From: an uncultured Collinsella sp.
Lineage (GTDB): Bacteria > Actinomycetota > Coriobacteriia > Coriobacteriales > Coriobacteriaceae
Direction: 5' to 3'
DNA length: 12,390 nt
Assembly: GCA_900752015.1 (NCBI GenBank)
Contig: CAADTZ010000045.1
Location: forward strand, 1 to 12,390
In this document: positions 6,037 to 12,390 of the stretch, one piece after another
Numbering within the stretch: position 1 is the first letter of the stretch
Layout of the letters: each line of letters opens with the position of its first letter
Notes under the pieces: model-generated
The model's database searches: none
Told to the model about the DNA's origin: nothing
The model's input: the letters and a program-made list of their open reading frames with translations, nothing else
Position numbers and translations under genes: made by a program

Positions 6037-9000
6037 ATGGATATGTTTGAGGACGAGCGCCAGCGCGTCTCGCATCGCCGTGGCGCAATTGCGCGCGGCG
6101 TAGCCAAGCGCGGCCTGGTGGCATTCCTGGCCTTCGCGATGGCCTTTGGCACCACACCGGCTCAGCTGTGGGCCGAGGGCGCTGAGGGCATTACCGACGC
6201 TGTGGCTCAGGCTACGACGCCAGGCGAGGACGCAGCGCTTGCGGGCGGTACCGCTGAGCAGAGCGGCGCCGAGGTTTCGGATTCCGGGAGCGCGCCTGCA
6301 GCTAGTGCCGCCACTACAGAGGCAGCAACTGGCGACGAAGGCTCGGCGACGGGGGAGAGCCCTGCCACGAGCGAGCAGTCTTCGACGGCATCCGCTGGCC
6401 AAGCAGGATCTGCCGCCGCGGCTGCCGTCCAGACAGAGAACCCGACAGAAACTGGCGATGTCGTCAAGAAGCAAATCGAGGTCTCGTTCTCGATTATCGG
6501 CACCGATGCCGACGGCAAGGCTCAGACCTGGGTGGCGCCTACGCAGCTCAAGCTCGACGAGGGCGCGACGGCTGCGGATGCCTTCATTAAGCTGCAGGAG
6601 AAGACGGGCTTCAAGGCGAAGTACGATCCGAACACGGCATACGGTTTCTACCTCGAAAGCATCACCTCCCCGAGCGATGGCCGCACGCTTGCCTACGATC
6701 CGACGACTCATGCCTACTGGCAGCTGTTCGTCGACGGCGCGTCTTCCTCGGTTGGCGCGAGCAGCGTCAAACTCACCCAGGGGCAGAAGATTGAGTTTGC
6801 CTATACGGCTGGTAGCGCGTCCCCTGTCGTTAAGGACCAGCTTGCTGCGAATGTGACCGTCATTGGTCGCGATGCCCAGGGCAAGACTCAGACCTGGGTC
6901 GACAACGCGCAGTATGTGGTGACGTCCGGTTCGAGCGCGCTTGATCTTACGAAGGTCGCGCTTGAGGCGAATGATATTGACGCCGTTGCTGCGGGCTCCT
7001 TCATTCTGAGCCTTAAGTACAACGGTGTTGAGCTGGGTACGCCCCAAGATTATTCGACCTATTGGCAGCTGTTTATCAACGGCAAGTCGAGTGACTATAC
7101 GGCGGACAATGTCACCATCCATGCTGGCGATACCGTCACGTGGTTCTACGGTGGCTGGGGAGACCAGTTGCCGTCCGATTCTGTCCATGCTTCCGTTCAG
7201 GTGCTTGGCAAGGACAAGGACGGCAAGCAGCAGGTTTGGGCTTCGACGGGCCAGACGAGTCTCAAGGCGGGCTCTACTGCTAAGGACCTGTTGGAGCAGA
7301 CTGGTCTTAAACTCAAAGCTACAGAAGAGTCTTGGGGTTGGTACCTTAGGGGCATTACCTCGCCGCTTGACGGTAAGACCTATTGTGGCTCTGATGCTGC
7401 GACCAATAGCTATTGGCGCTTCTACGTAAAGGGCAAGTCCGACGCAAAGTACAAGTTCGCCGACGTTGGCGCTGGTGCCTACGAGCTCCATGAGGGTGAC
7501 GCCGTCACCTTTATGTATGCTGGCGACAGCGATGCCCTCCCTGGTCAGGTGCTTGGATCCGCCGATATCATCGGCCCCGATGTCAACGGCAACAATACTC
7601 GCTGGGGCTCGGCAAGCAATGTTTCCCTGCCCGAAGGCTCTACGGCTCAGGACCTTATTGAGACGGTTCTGAAGGCGAAGGGCATTGATTACAAGGCCTC
7701 CCAGAGTGGTGCATACTGGTCCATTACTTCGCCGTTCGAAGACAAGTCTTACGGCTATGATGGTGCGACCGGTAAATACTGGCATCTGTATATCAACGGA
7801 GAGTCCTCATCCCTCTGTGCCAACCAGGTCACGCTCAAGAGCGGCGACAAGGTTACATTTGCCTACACCACCGAAAAATCGCCCATGCCCGATCCCGACA
7901 AGATTGTCGTGGACCCGAGTGCGACGACTCCTAATTGGGATGCCGAGTGGGCCGGCTACGGCAACAGTGGCAACGGTTCGACCGTAACGGATGCCAAGAC
8001 GCCTGCGCAGGCCGCCGGTCTTAAGTGGGCCTTCGATTGGAAGGCCGAGTCTGGCCAGCAGTATGCCAACTGCAGCGAGCCTGTCATCGCTAACGGCTTT
8101 GTGTACATCGCGACCGAGAACGAGCTCATTAAGATCGATTCGTCCACGGGCAAAAAGGTTGCCTCTGCGCCGCTTGCCTCTAAGGTGAGCTATACCTCTC
8201 GCCCGATCTATACCAATGGCCTTATCATCGTTCCGCTCAACGGCGGTGCGGTCCAGGCGATTACTGCAGACAAGCTGATCTGCAAGTGGCTGTCGCCTGG
8301 TTTGACGGACTTGACGCAGAGCTCCTGCACCGTCGTTTCGGACGGCGAGTACGTCTATGTAGGCTCGGTCGATATTTCGTATGACGAGAATTACAACGCG
8401 ACCTACGGCAACGGCTCCTTTATGCGCATTAAGATTGCCACGGGCGAAGTTTCTTGGCAGAACATTGACGCTTCCGAGGGCTATTACTGGACTGGTGCGG
8501 CTTTGACGGATAAGTATGCCATCGTTCCTACGAGCGCGGGCACGCTTAAGTGCATTGATAAGACGACGGGCGATGTCGTTTCGACCATGGAGCTCGGCGC
8601 TGTCGCAAATGCCGATTGCATTGCCGATCCGTCCAATGGTTCGACCTTCTATCAGATGACGCACGACGGAAAGCTCCATGTGATTTCGCTTTCGGCGAAG
8701 GGTGTGCTGAGTGCACAGAAGACGGTTGATCTGGGCCTTACGAATAATCTGAGCGCCCCTGCGGTGTTTGGTGACAATCTGATTGTCGGCGGACAGACGG
8801 CTACGGGCTCTGCTCTGGTTCTCTATAACCTGAAGACGGGTAAGACCACGATGGTCGCTGCTGCCGACGGCAAGGCGCTGCCGGCTGGCCTCAACGGTAT
8901 TGCTGCTACTCCGCTGGTGAGTGTTCAGGGCGGCAAGACCTATGTGTACTTCACCGTTAACAGCGCGGATAGCAAGGATTACGTCAACTACTCTGCTGGT

Positions 9001-9840
9001 GGTGGCGTGTATCGCTATACGCTCGGTGATGCAGAGGCGACGCAGATTTATGATGCGGCTGGCCATTACCAGTACTGTGACTCTACGGTCATTGCCGATG
9101 CATCTGGCAGCCTGTACTACATCAATGATTCGGGCACGCTGTTCAAGCTCGGGGCCGTTGAGTCTTGGACGGTTGCCTTTAATTCCAACGGCGGGTCTGC
9201 TTGCGACACTAAGTTTGTTGCTACGGCCGACGGCAAGCTGGTCAAGCCGGCCGATCCGACGCGCGATGGCTACACTTTCGGCGGTTGGTTCACCGATGAG
9301 GCTTGCACGCGGGCGTATGACTTCAGTACGCCGGTGACGGCCGATCTGACGCTGTATGCCAAGTGGACCAAGAATGCTGTTAACCCTGGCGGCAATGGCG
9401 GTTCTGGCTCCAATGGCGGCAATGGTGGCGCTGGCAACGGTTCCGGTGCTGGCGCTGGCACGGGCACGGGTTCCGGCTCCGGCACGAAGGGCCAGCAGGC
9501 TGGCGGCGCTGTCGCTCCGGGTCATAAGCCGATGACCAAGACGACGGTGTCGACCAAGACCGAGACCAAGGACAACAAGCCCAACAAGAAGGACTCCGAT
9601 AAGTCCGATAAGAAGGACGAGAAGAAGTCTGACAAGAAGTCTGACAAGAAGGACAGCAAGTCCGACAAGAAGTCCGATTCCAAGTCCGATACGGGTGCTG
9701 CTTCTACGACCACTGCTAAGAAGCCCTCTAGTGCTTCCGAGCAGGAGACTGGCGCCAACCCGCTCGCCATTGTTGGCGTTGCCGCCGGCGTCATCGGTCT
9801 CGCCATCGTCGGCGTGTTCGTGTTCACCAAACGTCGGTAG
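6037..9840 (+). CDS. Large cell-surface protein: four DUF4430 (transcobalamin-like) domains, PQQ-type beta-propeller, InlB-type repeat, C-terminal membrane anchor
   Basis: A 1267-residue exported protein. ATG 6037 is preferred because TAGGAG lies 4 bases upstream and it gives a compact signal peptide (Arg/Lys-rich, then GLVAFLAFAMAFG, cleavage near 42-47). ATG 5956, after a purine-rich stretch, would add 27 residues. Order: Ala/Thr/Ser/Glu-rich linker (50-145); four DUF4430 domains (about 147-259, 269-376, 384-497, 506-613), three of which share the pattern ITSP..D....Y.....YW..YV.G.S and end in GD.V.F.Y; a beta-propeller with PQQ-like blades (about 662-1042; for example GFVYIATENELIKIDSSTG, GTLKCIDKTTGDVV); one InlB B/Flg_new repeat (1044-1113, with GYTFGGWFTDEA and LTLYAKW); Gly-rich and Lys/Ser/Asp-rich stalks; EQETG (1235-1239), a hydrophobic helix and KRR. 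The tail resembles a sortase signal without Leu-Pro. DUF4430 is the fold of the intrinsic factor/transcobalamin C-terminal domain. Together with the B12 riboswitch upstream this suggests corrinoid capture, which is inference. The next gene follows within 9 bases. Confidence 0.88.
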   Translation: MDMFEDERQRVSHRRGAIARGVAKRGLVAFLAFAMAFGTTPAQLWAEGAEGITDAVAQATTPGEDAALAGGTAEQSGAEVSDSGSAPAASAATTEAATGDEGSATGESPATSEQSSTASAGQAGSAAAAAVQTENPTETGDVVKKQIEVSFSIIGTDADGKAQTWVAPTQLKLDEGATAADAFIKLQEKTGFKAKYDPNTAYGFYLESITSPSDGRTLAYDPTTHAYWQLFVDGASSSVGASSVKLTQGQKIEFAYTAGSASPVVKDQLAANVTVIGRDAQGKTQTWVDNAQYVVTSGSSALDLTKVALEANDIDAVAAGSFILSLKYNGVELGTPQDYSTYWQLFINGKSSDYTADNVTIHAGDTVTWFYGGWGDQLPSDSVHASVQVLGKDKDGKQQVWASTGQTSLKAGSTAKDLLEQTGLKLKATEESWGWYLRGITSPLDGKTYCGSDAATNSYWRFYVKGKSDAKYKFADVGAGAYELHEGDAVTFMYAGDSDALPGQVLGSADIIGPDVNGNNTRWGSASNVSLPEGSTAQDLIETVLKAKGIDYKASQSGAYWSITSPFEDKSYGYDGATGKYWHLYINGESSSLCANQVTLKSGDKVTFAYTTEKSPMPDPDKIVVDPSATTPNWDAEWAGYGNSGNGSTVTDAKTPAQAAGLKWAFDWKAESGQQYANCSEPVIANGFVYIATENELIKIDSSTGKKVASAPLASKVSYTSRPIYTNGLIIVPLNGGAVQAITADKLICKWLSPGLTDLTQSSCTVVSDGEYVYVGSVDISYDENYNATYGNGSFMRIKIATGEVSWQNIDASEGYYWTGAALTDKYAIVPTSAGTLKCIDKTTGDVVSTMELGAVANADCIADPSNGSTFYQMTHDGKLHVISLSAKGVLSAQKTVDLGLTNNLSAPAVFGDNLIVGGQTATGSALVLYNLKTGKTTMVAAADGKALPAGLNGIAATPLVSVQGGKTYVYFTVNSADSKDYVNYSAGGGVYRYTLGDAEATQIYDAAGHYQYCDSTVIADASGSLYYINDSGTLFKLGAVESWTVAFNSNGGSACDTKFVATADGKLVKPADPTRDGYTFGGWFTDEACTRAYDFSTPVTADLTLYAKWTKNAVNPGGNGGSGSNGGNGGAGNGSGAGAGTGTGSGSGTKGQQAGGAVAPGHKPMTKTTVSTKTETKDNKPNKKDSDKSDKKDEKKSDKKSDKKDSKSDKKSDSKSDTGAASTTTAKKPSSASEQETGANPLAIVGVAAGVIGLAIVGVFVFTKRR
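9574..9693 (+). repeat. Lys/Ser/Asp low-complexity tract within the large surface protein
   Basis: Short units such as aagaagtctgac and aagtccgat recur imperfectly and encode runs of KSDKKD type. They sit between the Gly-rich linker and the membrane anchor, as wall-spanning stalks do in surface proteins. Repeat-number variation between strains is plausible. Confidence 0.75.
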
Positions 9841-9849
9841 GTGAGGGCT

Positions 9850-10785
9850 GTGTCCAATAAATCCAAGGACGCTGACCCCAAGCAACCAAATTCCTCGTTC
9901 ATTCAGTTCGACGATGCAAAGCAACAGGGCGCCGCTTCGGCGGCGTCCGCCCCTCGACGGAAGGCGCTTACTGGCGTCCTGACCGCCGCGTGCGTTGCGC
10001 TAATTGTCATATCGCTGGGCTTCGTCCATCCTTCCGAGAGCGGCGCCTGGTCCATTGACTGGATCGTTCAGACCGTGACGGGGGAGAGCGTCGTCGCGAA
10101 GGACGCCAAGGGGTCTGACTCGACCGTCGCTTCGGGTAAAGCTGGCTCCAAGGATTCCAAATCTTCGGATGGTGCGAACGACGAGTCTAAGGGTTCGGAT
10201 AAATCTGACTCTAAGAAGGAGTCCGAGTCTTCGGACAAGGAATCAAACAAGGGCTCGGATAGCAAAAAGTCCGAAGACAAGGATGGCAAGAAGTCTGGAG
10301 AGAAGAACAGCAATAAAAAGACCGACGGCAATCAGTCGACTTCTCAGAACTCGACTTCTTCTGGCGGGGCCGGCTCTACGCCTGGCGCCTCCTCCTCATC
10401 CAGCGGGGCATCTTCTGCCCCCGATAACGGCAACGCCTCTACTGGCGACCAGGGCAGCTCGCAGCAGCCTAGCTACGTTACGGTGACGGTTTCGGTCACA
10501 TCGAGCGCTGTGGGCAATCCTGTGTCCTCTGGTGGCACCTTTACCTTTAACGAAGGCGCTACCGTCTACGATGCCCTGTGCGCGCTGGGCCTTTCTGTTA
10601 ATGCCGAAAACTCGCCTCTTTATCACGGCGTATACGTGAAGGCAATTGGTGGGCTTGCCGAGTATGAACACGGCGGCACTAGTGGCTGGTGTTATTCCGT
10701 TAATGGCTCACAACCCATGACGGCCTGCAGCAACTACGTTCTCTCCAACGGCGACAACGTGGTCTGGTATTACGTAACAGGTTAG
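9850..10785 (+). CDS. Membrane-anchored surface protein with one C-terminal DUF4430 domain
   Basis: About 311 residues. The GTG at 9850 is chosen because GGTGAGGG lies just upstream, though the 3-base spacing is short; the GTG at 9841, touching the previous stop codon, has no ribosome site and would add three residues. A 35-residue basic/polar cytoplasmic start is followed by one hydrophobic helix (about 39-59, LTGVLTAACVALIVISLGF), then a long Lys/Ser/Asp- and Ser/Gly-rich stalk (about 75-205) and a DUF4430 domain (209-311) with FNEGATVYDALCALGL, GWCYSVNG, ACSNYVLSNGD and VVWYYV. This is the classical bacterial DUF4430 pattern and carries three cysteines. The helix makes it a type II protein, opposite in topology to its C-terminally anchored neighbour. 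The gene is co-transcribed with that neighbour under the B12 riboswitch and ends before a strong terminator, so a shared role in corrinoid binding or hand-over is likely but inferred. Confidence 0.82.
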   Translation: MSNKSKDADPKQPNSSFIQFDDAKQQGAASAASAPRRKALTGVLTAACVALIVISLGFVHPSESGAWSIDWIVQTVTGESVVAKDAKGSDSTVASGKAGSKDSKSSDGANDESKGSDKSDSKKESESSDKESNKGSDSKKSEDKDGKKSGEKNSNKKTDGNQSTSQNSTSSGGAGSTPGASSSSSGASSAPDNGNASTGDQGSSQQPSYVTVTVSVTSSAVGNPVSSGGTFTFNEGATVYDALCALGLSVNAENSPLYHGVYVKAIGGLAEYEHGGTSGWCYSVNGSQPMTACSNYVLSNGDNVVWYYVTG

Positions 10786-10808
10786 AGGCCTCGACATATC
10801 GCACCATA

Positions 10809-10845
10809 CGGGCGGTTCGGACAAACATCCGGGCCGCCCGTTTTT
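10809..10845 (+). terminator. Rho-independent terminator of the DUF4430 operon
   Basis: cgggcggttcgga (10809-10821) pairs with tccgggccgcccg (10828-10840) with two G-U pairs and a 6-base loop, then five T. It lies 23 bases after the stop of the small DUF4430 gene and closes a two-gene unit. Confidence 0.9.
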
Positions 10846-10884
10846 CGTGCGAATGGGACTGGGCCACCGGGTCCCTCGGTAAAC

Positions 10885-10919
10885 AAAAAAACCGGTTGGA
10901 ACGGGAATTCCAACCGGTT
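10885..10919 (-). terminator. Rho-independent terminator of the minus-strand GtrA gene
   Basis: A perfect 12-base stem (aaccggttggaa at 10890-10901 against ttccaaccggtt at 10908-10919) with a 6-base loop. Read on the minus strand it is followed by a run of T (aaacaaaaaa on the plus strand at 10881-10890). It lies 26 bases beyond the GtrA stop and faces the terminator of the DUF4430 operon. Confidence 0.9.
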
Positions 10920-10945
10920 ATACATTCAAGCAAATAGTGAATCGA

Positions 10946-11353
10946 CTATGACCGTGCGCCCTCGAGGAAGAAGCGGCGGCTGAAGTAGTTGTACCAGGTG
11001 ACGAGGAACGTGGCGATGGCCTTCATGGCTTGGTAGCCGATGCTCAAAAACGTGACGCCCACAAACATATACAGGTCGTTGAGGCCCAGGCCGATCACCG
11101 ACAGGATGGTGAAGATCGTGAACTCACGCTTGCGGCTCATGCCTTCGCGGTGGTCGAACACGTACTTCATGCTGAGCCAGTAGTTGACCACGACGGACGT
11201 GATAAACGAAACCGTGGTGCTCATCAAAAAGTCGAGGTGGAACAGCTCGACGAGCGCAATGAGCATGCCCCAGTCGATGCCAAAGGAGATAAGACCCACG
11301 ACAGCAAACTTGAGGAACTGCTTGGTATGAGGTTGTGCCAGCGCCTTGCGCAC
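10946..11353 (-). CDS. GtrA-family four-helix membrane protein (first copy)
   Basis: A 135-residue protein with four hydrophobic helices (about 12-34, 41-61, 77-98, 107-127), the size and topology of the GtrA/DPMS-like family (PF04138). Recognisable features are QFLKFAVVGLISFGIDWGM at the start, the loop KYVFDHREGMSRKREF (63-78) and the ending RRFFLEG. GtrA proteins are thought to help move lipid-linked sugars, or sit beside glycosyltransferases that decorate surface polymers; no glycosyltransferase is visible here. The start is GTG 11353, with GGATGTG about 6 bases upstream. It is a diverged paralogue of the gene at 11573-11968, sharing the YVF.H.EGMSR.REF..F..LSVIGL.LND core. The 219-base gap after that gene holds a hairpin, so this copy may have its own promoter. 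It ends at a strong terminator. Confidence 0.87.
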   Translation of the reverse strand: MRKALAQPHTKQFLKFAVVGLISFGIDWGMLIALVELFHLDFLMSTTVSFITSVVVNYWLSMKYVFDHREGMSRKREFTIFTILSVIGLGLNDLYMFVGVTFLSIGYQAMKAIATFLVTWYNYFSRRFFLEGARS

Positions 11354-11435
11354 GTAATCACATCCAATGCGTTGATGAATCGAGCAGAGGATACTTTAGA
11401 GCTTTTACAAGGGAAACGTAAGGTCTTTGCCAATA

Positions 11436-11461
11436 ACTATATGAACTCGCCAAATTTTCAA
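11436..11461 (-). promoter_or_regulatory. Weak candidate promoter for the first GtrA gene
   Basis: On the minus strand TTGAAA (complement of 11456-11461) precedes TATAGT (complement of 11436-11441), both good hexamer matches, but the spacing is only 14 bases instead of about 17. The whole 11354-11500 stretch is AT-rich compared with its neighbours, as promoter regions often are. Apart from this and the hairpin at 11507-11546, the gap holds no convincing gene. Confidence 0.25.
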
Positions 11462-11506
11462 GAGCTAATCCGCAAACTTAAAATATTTGCCCGTAAACGA
11501 GCGACA

Positions 11507-11546
11507 CCCACGGACGATACTGCGCTGAGTGCGCGTCGTCCGTGGG
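11507..11546 (-). terminator. Long hairpin after the second GtrA gene
   Basis: cccacggacga (11507-11517) pairs perfectly with tcgtccgtggg (11536-11546), and gcgc (11522-11525) pairs with gcgc (11531-11534) inside, giving a long stable stem. It lies 26 bases beyond the stop of the minus-strand GtrA gene. No T-run follows on either strand, so it may terminate weakly, stabilise the 3' end of the mRNA or act as a dyad binding site. Confidence 0.55.
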
Positions 11547-11572
11547 CGCCGTAATGCTGCAGGGGTTTCGAG

Positions 11573-11968
11573 CTATTTTGTCTCGTCGCCCTCCAGGAAG
11601 ATTTTTCGAGTCACAAAGTTGTAGACCATGACAAGCGCGGTGGCGCAGATCTTGGCGATATTGGCCTCGAGTCCCAGGCCGGCGTTGAGCGCCAGCACGA
11701 TGCCGTCGTTGAGCACCAAACCGATCACGGACAGCACGACAAAGATGATGAACTCGCGGCGGCGGCTCATGCCTTCCTTGTGCGCAAACACGTACTTCAT
11801 GCTTGCGAGGTAGTTAAAGATGAGTGAGATGATAAAGCCGCTGGTGTTGGCGATTAGGATGTTGAGGCCCAGACCGTAGTGGAGCAGATTCATAATGCCA
11901 AAGTCGATAACCGTGGCAATGACACCGACGACGCCAAATTTCATGATCTGCGCAAGGAGCTTTTGCAT
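11573..11968 (-). CDS. GtrA-family four-helix membrane protein (second copy)
   Basis: A 131-residue protein with four hydrophobic helices (about 10-31, 35-56, 72-94, 102-122) and the GtrA pattern: IMKFGVVGVIATVIDFGIMN, KYVFAHKEGMSRRREF, LSVIGLVLND and RKIFLEG. The frame stays open back to a TTG at 12031, which would add 21 residues, but that codon lies inside a 10-base-pair stem. ATG 11968 follows AAGGCAGG and gives the expected family length, so it is preferred. Reaction and partner are unknown; family members are thought to take part in transfer of polyprenyl-linked sugars across the membrane. It lies 78 bases after the fructose-bisphosphatase gene, with a structured RNA region between them, and is paralogous to the next gene downstream. 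Confidence 0.87.
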   Translation of the reverse strand: MQKLLAQIMKFGVVGVIATVIDFGIMNLLHYGLGLNILIANTSGFIISLIFNYLASMKYVFAHKEGMSRRREFIIFVVLSVIGLVLNDGIVLALNAGLGLEANIAKICATALVMVYNFVTRKIFLEGDETK

Positions 11969-11985
11969 GGTACCTGCCTTAAGCT

Positions 11986-12040
11986 GGCGCCGAAGCGCCG
12001 CGGGGATGACAAACTCAGCAAGTTTAGCCAATCCCCGCGG
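11986..12040 (-). other. Stacked hairpins between the fructose-bisphosphatase and GtrA genes
   Basis: ccgcggggat (11998-12007) and atccccgcgg (12031-12040) form a perfect 10-base stem. Inside its loop aaact (12011-12015) pairs with agttt (12021-12025). Directly beyond on the minus strand is GGCGC-TTCG-GCGCC (complement of 11986-11999), a 5-base stem with a very stable UUCG tetraloop; it shares two bases with the outer stem, so the two compete at that edge. No T-run follows. It could end or attenuate fbp transcription, or form a structured 5' leader for GtrA. Confidence 0.6.
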
Positions 12041-12046
12041 GTGGTG

Positions 12047-12390
12047 CTAGGCGCGCTCCTCGATAGCACCGTTTCTATATGCATCGAGCAGCTGACGCAG
12101 GTCTTGGATTTGGCTGCGGATCTTGGCGCCAGTATCGGTGTCGCTCACCATGCGGCGACGGTCCGCTTGGTCAAAACGGTTGGTCTCGCTTTCGATGTCC
12201 ACGTTGCGCGTGAGTGCCTCGGCAACCGTCGTAAAGGCCCGGTGCGACTTGAGGCGGCAGCCGCGCGAGCTCGAGATGAGCGTATAGCCGGCGATGCCCG
12301 TCTTGGGATGGTAAGCGCGGCAGAAGCCGCCATCGATGACCAGCAGCTTGCCCTCGGCGCGGATGGGCTGCTCGCCCTTGGTGGTTTTAA
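12047..12390 (-). CDS. fbp: Class III fructose-1,6-bisphosphatase, C-terminal part (5' end outside window)
   Basis: The minus-strand frame is open from the window edge to the TAG at 12047-12049, giving 114 codons. The peptide contains PIRAEGKLLVIDGGFCRAYH, then GAIGYTLISSSRGCRLKSH and, near the end, MVSDTDTGAKIRSQIQDLRQLLDAYRNG. These match the C-terminus of the class III (Firmicutes-type) enzyme, a protein of roughly 640 residues, so about four-fifths lie outside. The enzyme removes the 1-phosphate from fructose 1,6-bisphosphate in gluconeogenesis, in the cytosol, using a metallophosphatase fold whose metal ligands are mostly upstream of this fragment. Downstream on the same strand come two GtrA genes, probably unrelated in function. 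The call comes from recognised sequence, not a search. Confidence 0.88.
   Translation of the reverse strand, partial: KTTKGEQPIRAEGKLLVIDGGFCRAYHPKTGIAGYTLISSSRGCRLKSHRAFTTVAEALTRNVDIESETNRFDQADRRRMVSDTDTGAKIRSQIQDLRQLLDAYRNGAIEERA

Noticed and set aside
5719..7785. Long minus-strand open frame (688 codons) opposite the riboswitch and DUF4430 gene
   Set aside because: It covers the riboswitch and the well-supported plus-strand gene, and its translation is Arg-rich with no recognisable domain.
9739..9753. Canonical LPXTG sorting signal
   Set aside because: The motif reads EQETG; Leu and Pro are missing, so a standard class A or B sortase signal cannot be claimed.
7807..9924. Long minus-strand open frame (705 codons) opposite the propeller region
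   Set aside because: Shadow of the plus-strand surface protein; its Leu-rich stretches are the complement of the Lys/Ser/Asp stalk codons.
11375..11554. Small plus-strand ORF (59 codons) in the gap between the two GtrA genes
   Set aside because: No ribosome site before the ATG, its end lies within the strong hairpin at 11507-11546, and its AT-rich codons differ from every neighbour. It is better explained as promoter and terminator DNA.
12029..12031. TTG as start of the second GtrA gene
   Set aside because: It is at the edge of a 10-base stem and adds 21 residues not typical of the family; ATG 11968 has a better ribosome site.

Overview
The window comes from a GC-rich, Gram-positive-type genome. 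A gut coriobacterium such as Collinsella is the best guess. This rests on protein style and gene mix only: a clostridial-type FolD beside a cyclodeaminase-family cyclohydrolase, a C69 dipeptidase, a class III fructose-bisphosphatase, and cell-surface proteins with a signal peptide or membrane anchor. No rRNA or other taxonomic marker is present.

Layout. (1) 1-1438, plus strand: the end of a cyclodeaminase/cyclohydrolase gene followed 2 bases later by folD, a one-carbon (tetrahydrofolate) pair. (2) 1439-1793: a gap holding a 239-base element bounded by 25-base perfect inverted arms, with a terminator-like hairpin inside. (3) 1794-3317: a C69-family dipeptidase. (4) 3417-5605: a phasin-like coiled protein and an ABC1/UbiB kinase-like membrane protein 8 bases apart, closed by a clear terminator. 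(5) 5606-6036: promoter, cobalamin riboswitch and a structured leader. (6) 6037-10785: two surface proteins carrying DUF4430 domains, the fold of the C-terminal domain of vertebrate intrinsic factor and transcobalamin. The first is 1267 residues, with a signal peptide, four DUF4430 domains, a PQQ-type beta-propeller, an InlB/Flg_new repeat, a lysine-rich stalk and a C-terminal membrane anchor. The second is about 311 residues, with an N-terminal membrane anchor, a similar stalk and one DUF4430 domain. (7) 10786-10945: two terminators facing each other. (8) 10946-12390, minus strand: two GtrA-family four-helix membrane proteins and the 3' end of a class III fructose-1,6-bisphosphatase.

The most interesting part is the riboswitch operon (5683-10845). 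A B12-sensing RNA lies directly upstream of two surface proteins built from transcobalamin-like domains. The simplest reading is that the cell makes a surface corrinoid-capturing apparatus when B12 is scarce, and hands the ligand to a transporter encoded elsewhere. The riboswitch and the domain architecture are seen in the sequence; corrinoid binding by these proteins is inference. A second notable point is that the FolD protein lacks the lysine and glutamine needed for cyclohydrolase activity in the bifunctional enzyme, and sits next to a gene that can supply that step.
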